Assembly: GCF_010729305.1 (NCBI RefSeq)
Contig: NZ_AP022574.1
Coordinates: 434,001-498,000, forward strand
Direction: 5' to 3'
Length of the DNA stretch: 64,000 nucleotides
DNA from: Mycolicibacterium psychrotolerans
GTDB lineage: Bacteria > Actinomycetota > Actinomycetes > Mycobacteriales > Mycobacteriaceae
The position numbers were made by a program, and so were the translations under genes. Below the pieces are notes generated by a model, which worked only from the letters and a program-made list of their open reading frames with translations, searched no databases and was not told where the DNA came from. Positions 1-8,079 of this stretch are shown one piece after another; the stretch's first letter is position 1; each line of letters starts with the position of its first letter.

Positions 1-65
1 GTCTGTTCCGCTCAACTTTAACTTTTTTGCGTCGGTCGCACTAGGGACCAACGGCACCGCAAAGG

Positions 66-452
66 TCAACGGCGGAAAACCACCCACCGCAGCGCGCAGT
101 ACATGAAGACGGCCTCGCACGCCCCGGCTGCCATCCGGGCCACCCGGTAGTCCACGCCGAGAACGTTCAGCGCGGTCGAGAGCGCCAGGATGAAGGCCAG
201 GTAGTTGACGATCACCACGGCGAGAAAGACGGCGACCTGCGGACCGACCGGCGCGTGCGACCGGAAGTTCAGGGTCCGGTTCAGGACGTAGCTCAACGCG
301 AACGCACAGCCGTACGCGAGGGTGACCGCGACCGGATAGGGCGCTCCGACCGCGCCGTGCAGCACGGTCAGCAGCGCCAGGTCGACACCGAACGTGAACC
401 CGTTGATCAGGCCGAAGCCCACCAGCGTCGGGGGGATCGACACATCGGTCAC
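66..452 (-). CDS. GtrA-like small membrane protein
   Basis: About 128 residues from a GTG at 452 (VTDVSIPPT...). The protein is almost entirely hydrophobic, with four predicted membrane spans and the conserved loop SYVLNRTLNFRS between spans two and three, which is typical of the GtrA-like family. Members of this family are thought to help move polyprenyl-linked sugars across the membrane for cell-surface glycosylation; in mycobacteria some act in arabinogalactan or mannan assembly. The open frame continues upstream of 452, but that stretch is arginine-rich and not protein-like, so the GTG was chosen. It lies 44 bases after the VOC gene on the same strand. The exact substrate cannot be read from sequence. 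Confidence 0.85.
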   Translation of the reverse strand: MTDVSIPPTLVGFGLINGFTFGVDLALLTVLHGAVGAPYPVAVTLAYGCAFALSYVLNRTLNFRSHAPVGPQVAVFLAVVIVNYLAFILALSTALNVLGVDYRVARMAAGACEAVFMYCALRWVVFRR

Positions 453-496
453 GGTCCCGCGCGCAGGTGTCGGGCCCGTGACCGCCGGACCAACGC

Positions 497-850
497 TCAG
501 TAGCGGACCCGGAACCCGCCGATGAGCGTGACCGCGTTGCCGTCGGGATCGGTCAGCGCCGAGAGCCGAACGCCCTTGTTGGCGTCGGTGATTGCGCCGG
601 GATCCAGACCGCGGTCGCCCAGCGCGGCAAGGTGGCCTTCGAGATCGTCGACGGCGAGGTTGAGCAGGCCCGAGCCGGCGCGGGCCTCGTCGTGGAAGAC
701 CTGCACCCACGCGCCGGGCAGCACCTGCCACTCGACCAGCGACGGCATCGGGTTGTTGTCCTCGGGGCGGCCGAACAGCGACGCGTACCACTGCCGGCTG
801 GTCGCGATGTCGGAGACCGGCACGACGGCAAGAAGGTGGTTGATCGACAT
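497..850 (-). CDS. VOC (glyoxalase/bleomycin-resistance fold) protein
   Basis: 117 residues starting at ATG 850 (MSINHLLAVVPVSD...). A single vicinal-oxygen-chelate unit is seen: an N-terminal strand with VVPVSDIATSRQWYASLFGR, a central LLNLAVDDLEGHLA element and the typical C-terminal LTDPDGNAVTLI. Such proteins bind a metal and act as lyases, dioxygenases or drug-binding resistance proteins, but short single-domain members without clear metal ligands are often unassignable. It lies 29 bases downstream of a membrane protein gene on the same strand and probably shares its transcript. Substrate unknown. Confidence 0.85.
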   Translation of the reverse strand: MSINHLLAVVPVSDIATSRQWYASLFGRPEDNNPMPSLVEWQVLPGAWVQVFHDEARAGSGLLNLAVDDLEGHLAALGDRGLDPGAITDANKGVRLSALTDPDGNAVTLIGGFRVRY

Positions 851-879
851 ACCGTTCCGACCTGGTCGGCCGTGCGGAC

Positions 880-1851
880 TCATCGTAAGTCCCCGTAATC
901 CCAGAACTGCAGCTCGTGCACGGTGGCGAACAACGCCAGCGTCACGGCATAGGCGACGAGGATCGCGGCGGCGCCGGCCAGGCCGACCCGGGCGCCCGCC
1001 CCGTCCACCGGATCCAGCCAGCGGTGGAAGGGCCGCGACGCCGCGGGCATCAGCCACCACTGCATCAGGGTGACGCTCACGATCTGGCTGATCCACAACC
1101 CCAGCCACGGTTGCGCGCCCAGATGGTCGACGACAGGGCCCAGGAACCGCGACATCAGCATCACCGTCGGGTACAGCACGGCGAGCACGAGCATCGCCGA
1201 CTTCCAGTTGGGTGTCATCAGCGTGCGGCCGTCCCGCACCCGCACCGTGGTGCCGAACGGCGTGGTTCCGGAGACGATGTCGAAGTCTCTGCTCAGAGTT
1301 TCGCGCAGGTTCTCCAGTGCCGCGCCCCGCTCGTCGGACCCGATCCAGCGCGCCAGCTGCGCACCGGTGCGGAACCGCACCATCGACGTCCACTCGCCGT
1401 CCCGATCGGCAGGCAGCAGCACGGTGCCCTGATACCCGGGCTGCGTGGCCGCCGCCGCGCACAGCCGCATCTGCGTGGCGAGGAAGCCGTCCTCCCGGCC
1501 CGCGGCGACCGCATGCCGGAACACCCCGATACCCGCGGTACCCGCACCCTCCTCGCTGAGGATCAGGTCGGTGCACGACTGCCAGAACCCCCGCAGCGCT
1601 CCCTCGCCGAGGATCTCGGCGCGCTGACTGCTGTCGAGCCAGGTGTGCAGCGCGGCCTCGTCCGAGAACGTCACTGCGACAGCGCGATCCAGGGTGGCGG
1701 CACCCGGCGACGCCGTACGTCCGGACAGGTGGCCGGCCCCGACGGCCGCGGATCTCAACAGCTCCTGTGCCCACCGCTCGAACGCCCCGTCGTCACCGCC
1801 GGGATGGAAGACGGTCACCGCTGTCACCGGGCGCGGACCGGGCTGGATCAT
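880..1851 (-). CDS. Antibiotic-biosynthesis-monooxygenase-like membrane protein
   Basis: 323 residues from ATG 1851 (MIQPGPRPVTAVTVF...). The N-terminal ~220 residues hold two tandem ferredoxin-like ABM-type segments (FHPGGDDGAFERWAQELL and a second copy around VLLPADRDGEWTSMVRFRT...LARWIGSDER). The C-terminal ~100 residues have three hydrophobic spans (SAMLVLAVLYPTVMLMSRFLG, LGLWISQIVSVTLMQWWLMP, VGLAGAAAILVAYAVTLALFA). Proteins with this architecture are common in actinobacteria and annotated as antibiotic biosynthesis monooxygenases, but no reaction is established for the membrane-anchored type. It is divergent from the GAP-like gene at 1903, with a 51-base shared promoter region. Function is inferred only from fold. 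Confidence 0.8.
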   Translation of the reverse strand: MIQPGPRPVTAVTVFHPGGDDGAFERWAQELLRSAAVGAGHLSGRTASPGAATLDRAVAVTFSDEAALHTWLDSSQRAEILGEGALRGFWQSCTDLILSEEGAGTAGIGVFRHAVAAGREDGFLATQMRLCAAAATQPGYQGTVLLPADRDGEWTSMVRFRTGAQLARWIGSDERGAALENLRETLSRDFDIVSGTTPFGTTVRVRDGRTLMTPNWKSAMLVLAVLYPTVMLMSRFLGPVVDHLGAQPWLGLWISQIVSVTLMQWWLMPAASRPFHRWLDPVDGAGARVGLAGAAAILVAYAVTLALFATVHELQFWDYGDLR

Positions 1852-1890
1852 CGACCGACGATACCGGTGGTCCGCAGGGCCCCACCCTGC

Positions 1891-1902
1891 TACGTTCTGC
1901 CG
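1891..1902 (+). promoter_or_regulatory. Leaderless -10 box (TACGTT) of the GAP-like gene
   Basis: TACGTT at 1891-1896 ends six bases before the GTG at 1903. This matches the mycobacterial TANNNT -10 with transcription starting at or next to the start codon. No Shine-Dalgarno is seen, in agreement with a leaderless transcript. Confidence 0.5.
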
Positions 1903-2568
1903 GTGTCGTGGGGACCGATCTTGACCGAGCTCGTGCCGTTGGCACTGGTCGTCGCGCTGTCGCCGCTGTCGATCATCCCCGCGGTCCTGGTGTTGCACAC
2001 CCCGCGGCCCCGCCCGACCGGACTGGCCTTCCTCGCCGGCTGGCTCGTCGGCCTCGCGGCGCTGACAGCGATCTTCGTCGAACTGTCCAACCTGCTCGGC
2101 GGCGTCGGCGACAAGCCGCCCAGCTGGGCGTCGTGGCTGCGCATCGTCGTCGGTGTGGCTCTCGTCGCGTTCGGCGGCTACCGGTGGGCCACCCGGAAGA
2201 AGTCCGAGCACATGCCCGGCTGGATGACGCGCATGACGTCACTCACCCCGGCCAAGGCCGCCATGACCGCCGTCGCGCTGACGGTGGTCAACCCCAAAGT
2301 GCTGTTCCTTTGTGCCGCAGCAGGATTGGCGATCGGTTCGGCCGGTATCGACTCGCCCGAGGTGTGGATCGCGGAGGCGTGGTACGTCGTGGTGGCGGGC
2401 TCGACGGTGGCGCTGCCCGTGCTGGGCTATGCCGTGTCCGGTGACCGGCTCGACCCCGCGCTGACGCGCCTCAAGGACTGGCTGGAGCGTCAGCACGCGA
2501 CGCTGGTCGCCGTGATCCTGGTGGTGATCGGACTTCTGGTGCTGTACAAGGGCGTTCACGGCCTATAG
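1903..2568 (+). CDS. GAP/SfLAP-family membrane protein (LysE-like fold)
   Basis: 221 residues from GTG 1903 (VSWGPILTELVPLALVVALSPLS...). Six hydrophobic spans and the LysE-superfamily signature near the N terminus (ALVVALSPLSIIPAVLVLHTPRPRPTGLAFLAGWL) are present. This matches the GAP or sulfolipid-1-addressing protein family, mycobacterial inner-membrane proteins implicated in export of glycopeptidolipids or sulfolipids. A cytoplasmic loop rich in K/R (WATRKKSEHMPGW) separates spans three and four. The stop overlaps the convergent TetR gene by six bases. The exported lipid, if any, cannot be inferred here, since no mmpL or pks gene is adjacent. Confidence 0.8.
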   Translation: MSWGPILTELVPLALVVALSPLSIIPAVLVLHTPRPRPTGLAFLAGWLVGLAALTAIFVELSNLLGGVGDKPPSWASWLRIVVGVALVAFGGYRWATRKKSEHMPGWMTRMTSLTPAKAAMTAVALTVVNPKVLFLCAAAGLAIGSAGIDSPEVWIAEAWYVVVAGSTVALPVLGYAVSGDRLDPALTRLKDWLERQHATLVAVILVVIGLLVLYKGVHGL

Positions 2569-3198
2569 CGGTAAGCCCAGTTCGGCGGCGTCAGCGGTCA
2601 GATACCGCGTCACCGTGGGCGCCACCAGCCGGACGACATCGTCGGTGGGCAGCTCCGACAGAGGCGCGACACCGATGACGTAGCGGAGCATCGCGGTGCC
2701 GACCAGGCTGCTCGCCGCCAGCATCGCGCGCAACCGCGCCTGTTCGCCGCCGCCCAGGATGTCGGAAACGGCGGCGAGCACGTAGTCCTGGACGAAGCCG
2801 CGGAAGGCGTCGTTGGCCTCGGGATGCGACGTCGCCGATGCCACCATGGCGCGGATGCTGGCCGCGGTCTGCGGCGCCTCCCACAACCCCAGGTAGGTGC
2901 GGACCATCCGCTCGCCGATGTCCGGCCCGTCGTCCTCGGCGCCTGCGAGCGCCGCGACCAGCATGTCCGGGTCGAGGATCAGCTGCAGCGACTCGCGGAA
3001 CAGCTTCTCCTTCGATCCGAACAGGTACACCACCATCGCGGCGTCCACGCGCGCGTCGTCGGCGATGGCACGCAGCGTGGTCTTGTCGTACCCGTCGCGG
3101 GCGAAGCGCGTCGTGGCGGCGGCCAGCACCTGCTCGCGGGGCACGGGACCGCCCTGCCGGCGGCCACGGCGCTTCACGGTCTCCGCTGGTCGAGGCAC
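2563..3198 (-). CDS. TetR-family transcriptional repressor
   Basis: About 211 residues from GTG 3198 (VPRPAETVKRRGRRQ...). The helix-turn-helix is typical of TetR regulators (VLAAATTRFARDGYDKTTLRAIADDA, then VVYLFGSKEKLFRESL). The C-terminal half is a ligand-binding domain (EAPQTAASIRAMVASATSHPEA) of unknown effector. GTG 3177 is a possible alternative start. A -10-like TAGAAT lies at 3230-3235 on the minus strand and is covered by a TTCAA-N6-TTGAA palindrome, which suggests autorepression. The divergent neighbour at 3297 encodes a membrane protein whose -35 overlaps the same operator, so this is probably its regulator. Confidence 0.88.
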   Translation of the reverse strand: MPRPAETVKRRGRRQGGPVPREQVLAAATTRFARDGYDKTTLRAIADDARVDAAMVVYLFGSKEKLFRESLQLILDPDMLVAALAGAEDDGPDIGERMVRTYLGLWEAPQTAASIRAMVASATSHPEANDAFRGFVQDYVLAAVSDILGGGEQARLRAMLAASSLVGTAMLRYVIGVAPLSELPTDDVVRLVAPTVTRYLTADAAELGLPL

Positions 3199-3214
3199 CG
3201 GTGCACCGTAACAT

Positions 3215-3285
3215 TTCAACGAGTATTGAATTCTAGCCCCATGCGCTCTACGCTGCACCCACACCGTAATTCAACAGTCAATGAA
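3215..3285. promoter_or_regulatory. Divergent promoter with two TTCAA-N6-TTGAA operators
   Basis: TTCAACGAGTATTGAA is at 3215-3230 and an imperfect copy, TTCAACAGTCAATGAA, at 3270-3285. For the plus-strand gene a -35 TTGAAT (3226-3231), 17-base spacer and -10 TACGCT (3249-3254) can be drawn. For the TetR gene a -10 TAGAAT lies at 3235-3230. The first operator therefore covers elements of both promoters, and the second lies in the leader of the plus-strand gene. This fits autoregulation plus control of the membrane protein, inferred from placement only. Confidence 0.65.
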
Positions 3286-3296
3286 AAGAGGTCGTC

Positions 3297-4301
3297 GTGA
3301 CCACTGCAACTACTCGCCACCACCGTTCTGCCGACGTCGCTCATCCCTCCTCCGCCACGGCCCGCGCGGCCGGCGTCATCCTCGCGATCACGGCCGCGCT
3401 GGCCATCGTCACGATCGCGTTCGCCCTGCCCGCAGCACGGTCGGGACCGCACGACCTCCCCATCGGCGCGGCCGGCCCACAGGCCGCCAGCGGACGGGTC
3501 GCTGCCATGCTCGACGAGAAGGCACCCGGGGCGTTCGCCGTCACCTACTACCCCGGCGCGGACGCGCTCGCCGACGCCATCCGGAATCGCGAGGTGTACG
3601 GCGGGCTGGTGCTGCCCGCGCATTCCGACCAGCAGCCCACGCTGCTGATCGCGTCGGGGGCGAGTCCGGCAGTCGCGCAACTGCTCACCCAGATCGCCGG
3701 CCGGACGCCGACTCCACTGCGGATCGACGATCTGGCGCCGCCCACCGCCCGTGACCCGCGCGGCGCCGGCATCGCCGCGTCGGCGCTGCCGATCACGCTG
3801 GCAGGCCTGCTGCCGGCGATCGCGCTGCTGCTGCTCCTGCCGACCGAGCACGGCATCCGCTTGGCAGCCGCGATGGTGTCCGCAGGCGCCGCCGGCCTGA
3901 CCATCGCCGCACTGCTGCGCTATGTGCTCGGCTCGATCGATCAGCACTTCTGGGCCGTCGCCGCCGGGCTGAGCCTCGGCGTGGCCGCCGCTCTGGTGTT
4001 CGTCCTCGGCCTCGGTGCGCTCTTCGGCCGGGCCGGCCTGGCGGTCGGTGCCCTGCTGGCCCTGCTGGTCGGTAATCCGCTGTCCGGGCTCGCCAGCGCG
4101 CCACAGATGCTGCCTGCCCCGTGGGGGGAGGTCGGACAGTGGCTGCCGCAGGGCGCGACCGCGACACTGCTGCGCTCCACGGCGGCCTTCGGTGGCACAG
4201 GCGCCTCGATGGCGATCGTCGTTCTCGTCGCCTGGCTGACAGCCGGATCGGCACTCGTGGTCACCGCCGCTGTTCGTCACCGGAAGCCGGCCGCGATGTG
4301 A
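3297..4301 (+). CDS. ABC-2/YhgE-like integral membrane protein
   Basis: 334 residues from GTG 3297, with AAAGAGG six to seven bases upstream. One N-terminal span (VILAITAALAIVTIAFALP) is followed by an extracytoplasmic region of ~130 residues and then five closely spaced C-terminal spans. This topology matches the YhgE/Pip or ABC-2 permease-like proteins that are often paired with TetR regulators in mycobacteria. No ATPase gene is adjacent, so transport by itself is not shown. It is divergent from the TetR gene and both share operators, which suggests an inducible membrane or efflux-related function. Confidence 0.75.
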   Translation: MTTATTRHHRSADVAHPSSATARAAGVILAITAALAIVTIAFALPAARSGPHDLPIGAAGPQAASGRVAAMLDEKAPGAFAVTYYPGADALADAIRNREVYGGLVLPAHSDQQPTLLIASGASPAVAQLLTQIAGRTPTPLRIDDLAPPTARDPRGAGIAASALPITLAGLLPAIALLLLLPTEHGIRLAAAMVSAGAAGLTIAALLRYVLGSIDQHFWAVAAGLSLGVAAALVFVLGLGALFGRAGLAVGALLALLVGNPLSGLASAPQMLPAPWGEVGQWLPQGATATLLRSTAAFGGTGASMAIVVLVAWLTAGSALVVTAAVRHRKPAAM

Positions 4302-4303
4302 CC

Positions 4304-4317
4304 TAGGATCGTGCGGC
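4304..4317 (+). promoter_or_regulatory. Leaderless -10 box (TAGGAT) of the flavohemoprotein gene
   Basis: TAGGAT at 4304-4309 is followed after eight bases by GTG 4318, which would place the transcript start at the start codon. No ribosome-binding site is visible. The box overlaps the end of the upstream gene's downstream region (stop at 4301). Confidence 0.5.
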
Positions 4318-5478
4318 GTGGGCCTCGAAGACCGCGACTCGATGCGCATCCTGCGGGATGCGCTCGACTCCGGCGCCGAGCAGCTCGTCGCCGAGTTCTA
4401 CACCCGCTGGTTCGCCGCCGACCTCTCCGCGCGCGATCTGTTCCCGCCGGACATGACGACCCAGCGCAAGGTCTTCGGTCACGCGCTGAACTGGCTGTGC
4501 GACGAGCTCATCGCCCAGCGCGCCGAGGAACCGGTGGCCTTCCTCGCCCAACTGGGCCGGGACCACCGCAAGTACGGCGTCACCCCGGGCCACTACGACA
4601 CCCTGCAGACCGCGTTGCTGGCCACCCTGCGCAGCCATCTGGCCGACCGATGGGACCGCAGGCTCGCCGAGGCCGTCACCGACGTCATCACGCTGATCGT
4701 GGGCGTGATGAGCGGCGCCGCGGACGCCGAGACCAGCCCACCGTTCTGCGACGGCACGGTGCTCGAGCACCTGCGGCCGGCCCGCGACGTCTCGGTGATC
4801 CGATTGAAGATGGACCACGCCCTCGGCTACCAACCCGGGCAGTACCTGCCTGTGCAGGTCCCGCAGTGGCCGCGCCGGTGGCGCTACCTCAGCCCGTCGA
4901 TCCCCGCCGATCCCGCCGGCTACCTCGAGTTCCACGTGCGGTCGGTGCCCGGCGGCATGGTCAGCACCGCGATCGTCGGTGAGGCCCGTCCCGGGGACCG
5001 CTGGCGGGTGTCCAACCCCCACGGCGCACTGCACGTCGACCGCGACGACGGCGACGTGCTGATGGTCGCGGGCAGCACCGGTCTGGCGCCGCTGCGAACG
5101 CTGATCATGGATCTGACGCGGTTCGGCGAGAACCCCCGCGTGCATCTGTTCTTCGGCGCCAAGCACCCCTGTGAGCTCTACGATCTGCGCACGCTGTGGG
5201 AGATCGCGTCGACCAATCCGTGGCTGTCGGTCACGCCGGTGTCGGAGTTCGCCTTCAATCCGCCGTGGGCCGCCCGGTACCCCGACGTCACGCCGCCCCG
5301 CGGCCTGCACGTCCGCCAGACCGGCCGGCTTCCCGAGGTGGTGACCCGGTACGGAAACTGGGGCGACCGGCAGATCCTGGTGTGCGGCGGGCCGGCCATG
5401 GTGGCCGCGACCAAGGCCGCGCTGATCGCCAAAGGCGCGCCCGCCGAACGAATCCGCCACGATCCGCTGGCGAGCTGA
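4318..5478 (+). CDS. Flavohemoprotein, globin plus FAD/NAD reductase (type II-like)
   Basis: 386 residues from GTG 4318. Residues ~1-140 form a globin domain; the likely proximal His is in RDHRKYGV, aligned with the KHxSLGI motif of flavohemoglobins. The reductase part follows: an FAD-binding barrel (YQPGQYLPVQVP, RYLSPS, then GMVSTAI) and a NAD-binding domain (AGSTGLAPLRTLI, LVCGGPAMV). Classical flavohemoglobins detoxify nitric oxide to nitrate. The actinobacterial type II group, with an altered flavin site and partners, has been linked instead to D-lactate oxidation, as I recall for M. tuberculosis Rv0385. The RxYS flavin motif is here RYLS, consistent with the divergent group. The exact role is not settled by sequence. 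Confidence 0.85.
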   Translation: MGLEDRDSMRILRDALDSGAEQLVAEFYTRWFAADLSARDLFPPDMTTQRKVFGHALNWLCDELIAQRAEEPVAFLAQLGRDHRKYGVTPGHYDTLQTALLATLRSHLADRWDRRLAEAVTDVITLIVGVMSGAADAETSPPFCDGTVLEHLRPARDVSVIRLKMDHALGYQPGQYLPVQVPQWPRRWRYLSPSIPADPAGYLEFHVRSVPGGMVSTAIVGEARPGDRWRVSNPHGALHVDRDDGDVLMVAGSTGLAPLRTLIMDLTRFGENPRVHLFFGAKHPCELYDLRTLWEIASTNPWLSVTPVSEFAFNPPWAARYPDVTPPRGLHVRQTGRLPEVVTRYGNWGDRQILVCGGPAMVAATKAALIAKGAPAERIRHDPLAS

Positions 5479-5488
5479 GCACACGTGG

Positions 5489-5501
5489 CAGGATCTGGGG
5501 C
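5489..5501 (+). promoter_or_regulatory. Putative leaderless -10 box (CAGGAT) of the epimerase gene
   Basis: CAGGAT at 5489-5494 ends seven bases before ATG 5502. It is a weaker match to TANNNT than the neighbouring examples, but has the same position relative to the start codon, and no Shine-Dalgarno is seen. Confidence 0.35.
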
Positions 5502-6404
5502 ATGGACGCGTTCGAAACCGTCACGCTGCGTGATCCGTCGTCCCCGCTGACCGCAACCTACGTGCCCGAGGCAGGAATGGTCGGCACCTCCCTGTCCGAC
5601 GACGGCGTCGAGTTGCTGGGCCAGCGCCGCGGACTGCAGGCCTACGTCTCCAACCACAAGACCATGGGCATCCCGATCCTGTACCCGTGGGCTAACCGGC
5701 TCAGCAGCATGGGCTACGGCGTCGACGGCGCGGTGGTCACCCTGACGCCCGGCACCGGCGGTGTGCGCACCGATCAGCACGGCGTTCCGATCCACGGCAC
5801 GTTGGCCGCGTACAAGGACTGGACCGTCACGACGCTGCTCGAGTCCCAACTGACCGCCGAGCTGGACTTCGCGGCGCGGCCCGCGCTGCTGGCGACGTTC
5901 CCGTTCCCGCACCTGCTGACGCTCGACATCACGCTGGCCGACCGGACGCTGACGGTGACGACGACGGTGACCGCGACGACAGGTTCGCGGGTGCCGATGT
6001 GTTTCGGATTCCATCCGTATCTGCAGCTGCCGGGCGTGCCGCGCGCGCAGTGGCGCATCGAGACGCCTGCGATGCGGTATCAACCCGTCAACGCCTGGGG
6101 CATCCCCACCGGGCGGGTCGAGCAGCGTGCCGCCGCGTCGGAGTTGTTGGGCGACAGGTTCATCGACGAGGGGTTCGACGAAGTCGCCCCGGCCTCGGTG
6201 TTCGCACTCTCCGGCGGCGACCGGCGCATCGAGGTGCACTTCGACGAGGGCTTCACCGCCACGCAGGTGTTCGCGCCGGGCGATGACGACGTCGTGTGCT
6301 TCGAGCCGATGGCCGCACCCACCGACGCGCTGCGGCGCGGCGGCTATCGCGAGGTGCAGCCCGGCGAGTCGGCGGTCTCCCGCTTCCGCATCACGGTCAA
6401 CTGA
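5502..6404 (+). CDS. Aldose 1-epimerase-like protein
   Basis: 300 residues from ATG 5502 (MDAFETVTLRDPSS...). The galactose mutarotase-like fold is shown by the N-terminal PWANRLSSMGY motif with the conserved Asn-Arg, the catalytic His region VPMCFGFHPYLQLPG, and the C-terminal FEPMAAPTDALRRGGY with the Glu expected as catalytic base. These enzymes interconvert alpha and beta anomers of aldoses or hexose 6-phosphates in the cytoplasm. It is transcribed in the same direction as the flavohemoprotein, 23 bases downstream, and ends at a large hairpin before convergent hspR. Sugar specificity is unknown. Confidence 0.85.
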   Translation: MDAFETVTLRDPSSPLTATYVPEAGMVGTSLSDDGVELLGQRRGLQAYVSNHKTMGIPILYPWANRLSSMGYGVDGAVVTLTPGTGGVRTDQHGVPIHGTLAAYKDWTVTTLLESQLTAELDFAARPALLATFPFPHLLTLDITLADRTLTVTTTVTATTGSRVPMCFGFHPYLQLPGVPRAQWRIETPAMRYQPVNAWGIPTGRVEQRAAASELLGDRFIDEGFDEVAPASVFALSGGDRRIEVHFDEGFTATQVFAPGDDDVVCFEPMAAPTDALRRGGYREVQPGESAVSRFRITVN

Positions 6405-6412
6405 CCGCTCCC

Positions 6413-6476
6413 CCGCCGAGACTGTATTCCGCGCGGAAAATCCCGAGATTTCGCGCGTGGAATACAGTTTCGGCGG
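6413..6476. terminator. Long imperfect inverted repeat between convergent genes
   Basis: The arms CCGCCGAGACTGTATTCC (6413-6430) and GGAATACAGTTTCGGCGG (6459-6476) pair over 18 bases with one mismatch, followed by a GC-rich inner part (GCGCGG/CGCGCG). It lies between the ends of the epimerase gene and hspR and can serve as a bidirectional terminator. There is no clear T-run on either side. The same GAGACTG-AT-CC core recurs in the hairpin at 30386-30430, so it may belong to a dispersed intergenic repeat family. Confidence 0.7.
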
Positions 6477-6481
6477 AAGTC

Positions 6482-6856
6482 CTAGCGCTTGTTGCGCGGC
6501 TGCCAGACCACCAGCGCGGTGCTCTTCGGTCGCGGCTGGGCACGCAGGTGCTCGACCTCGGCGGTGAGTTCGCGCAACCGGGACTGCAGCGCCTCGACCT
6601 GATTGGTCAGCTCGATGATGCGCTTGATGCCGGCGAGGTTGACGCCCTCGTCCTGGGACAGCCGCTGCACCTCACGGAGCAGATCGACGTCCCGCTGCGA
6701 ATAGCGCCGTCCCCCACCGGAAGTGCGCTCCGGGCTGACCAGGCCGAGCCGGTCGTACGTGCGCAGCGTCTGCGCGTGCATGCCGGCCAGCTCAGCAGCC
6801 ACCGAGATCAGGAACGTCCTCGCCTGGTTGTTCGCGTCGTTGCGGCCGGCGCTCAT
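6482..6856 (-). CDS. hspR: HspR, heat-shock repressor (MerR family)
   Basis: 124 residues from ATG 6856. The MerR-type winged helix is clear: [31 protein letters not shown] followed by [15 protein letters not shown] coiled coil comes next ([22 protein letters not shown]). HspR with DnaK as co-repressor binds HAIR operators and shuts off the dnaK operon at normal temperature. The start overlaps the dnaJ stop (ATGA), so it is translationally coupled and the last gene of the operon. Two HAIR-like sites upstream of dnaK at 10569-10644 complete the feedback loop. The basic C terminus (VVWQPRNKR) is normal for the family. Confidence 0.97.
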   Translation of the reverse strand: MSAGRNDANNQARTFLISVAAELAGMHAQTLRTYDRLGLVSPERTSGGGRRYSQRDVDLLREVQRLSQDEGVNLAGIKRIIELTNQVEALQSRLRELTAEVEHLRAQPRPKSTALVVWQPRNKR

Positions 6857-8037
6857 TGCGCACCTGCCCATCCCGCCCTCGGGTCGAAGCCGCTGGCGCG
6901 TTCGGCTTTGGCGTAGGCCTCCAGGGCCTCGGCGGCCTCACCCTCGAGGTTCGAGGGCACCGCGACCTTGACGGTGACCAGCAGGTCGCCGTGACCGCCG
7001 GAGCGCTTCGGCACACCGCGGCCCCGCACCCGCAGGATCCGGCCGTCGGACGTGCCCTTGGGCACGCGTACCCCGACCTTGCCTTCCAGCGTCGGCACGG
7101 AAAGCGTTGTCCCCAGCGCCAACTCGTGGAAACTGACAGGGACGGTGACGGTCAGGTCGTCGCCGTTGCGCCCGAACACCTTGTCCGGCCGCACATGCAC
7201 GGTGACGTAGAGGTCACCCGACGGGGCGCCCCGCAGACCGGCCTCGCCCTGTCCGGCCAGCCGGATGCGCTGCCCGTCCTCGACTCCCGGCGGGATCCGC
7301 ACGTTGATGGTGCGGGTGCGGGTGGTCACCCCGGTGCCCCTGCACTCGTCGCACGGGTTCTCGATGATCGACCCGCTGCCACGGCATTCCGTGCACGGCT
7401 CGGAGAATCCGAACGCGCCCTGGTTGCGGCTGACGACGCCGGCGCCGTTGCAGTTCGGGCACACCTTCGGGCTGGTGCCCGGCCGCGCGCCGCTGCCATG
7501 GCAATTGGTGCACGGGGCGGGACTGGTGAGCCGCAACGGCATCGCCACGCCCTTGGTGGCCTCGAGGAAACTCAGCTCGGTCTCGGTCTCGAGGTCGTTG
7601 CCCCGCCGGGGGCGGCTCGGGCGCGGCTGTTGCGCGCCGCGGCCGAACAGCCCGCCGAACAGGTCACCGATGTTCGCGCCACCCTGTTGGCCTGCGGCGT
7701 CGAACAGGTCGTTGAGGTTGAACTCCTGACCGTCGCCTCCGCCGAATCCTCCGAAACCACCGCCGCCGCCGCTGTAGCGCCCCCGACCGAACCCGCCGCC
7801 GGCGAAGAGCCGACGGGTCTCGTCGTACTCCTTGCGTTTGGCGGGGTCGGTGAGCACTTCCTTGGCCTCCGAGGCGGACTTGTACCGCTCCTCGGCCGCG
7901 GCGTCACCGGGATTCCGGTCCGGGTGGTTCTCGGCGAGAATCTTGCGGGCGGCCCGCTTGATCTCGTCCTGGCCGGCGTCGGAGGCGACGCCGAGCTCCT
8001 TGTAGAAGTCCTTCTCAACCCATTCGCGCTGGGCCAT
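6853..8037 (-). CDS. dnaJ: DnaJ1, Hsp40 co-chaperone
   Basis: 394 residues. An N-terminal J domain has the HPD triad ([11 protein letters not shown]); it is followed by a Gly/Phe-rich linker ([21 protein letters not shown]) and four CxxCxGxG zinc-binding repeats ([32 protein letters not shown]). The two-part C-terminal substrate-binding domain completes the protein. It stimulates DnaK ATPase and delivers unfolded clients. It follows grpE by 42 bases and overlaps hspR. Length and domain order match the DnaJ that is co-transcribed with dnaK in mycobacteria. Confidence 0.97.
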   Translation of the reverse strand: MAQREWVEKDFYKELGVASDAGQDEIKRAARKILAENHPDRNPGDAAAEERYKSASEAKEVLTDPAKRKEYDETRRLFAGGGFGRGRYSGGGGGFGGFGGGDGQEFNLNDLFDAAGQQGGANIGDLFGGLFGRGAQQPRPSRPRRGNDLETETELSFLEATKGVAMPLRLTSPAPCTNCHGSGARPGTSPKVCPNCNGAGVVSRNQGAFGFSEPCTECRGSGSIIENPCDECRGTGVTTRTRTINVRIPPGVEDGQRIRLAGQGEAGLRGAPSGDLYVTVHVRPDKVFGRNGDDLTVTVPVSFHELALGTTLSVPTLEGKVGVRVPKGTSDGRILRVRGRGVPKRSGGHGDLLVTVKVAVPSNLEGEAAEALEAYAKAERASGFDPRAGWAGAQ

Positions 8038-8079
8038 ACCGCGTCACCTCCTCACCTGCTCGTCGTGAATGGTCAATTT

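Noticed and set aside
3216-4349. 377-codon open frame on the minus strand opposite the ABC-2-like gene
   Set aside because: Composition is Arg/Gly/Gln-rich with no motif; the plus strand has spans, a ribosome-binding site and a promoter.
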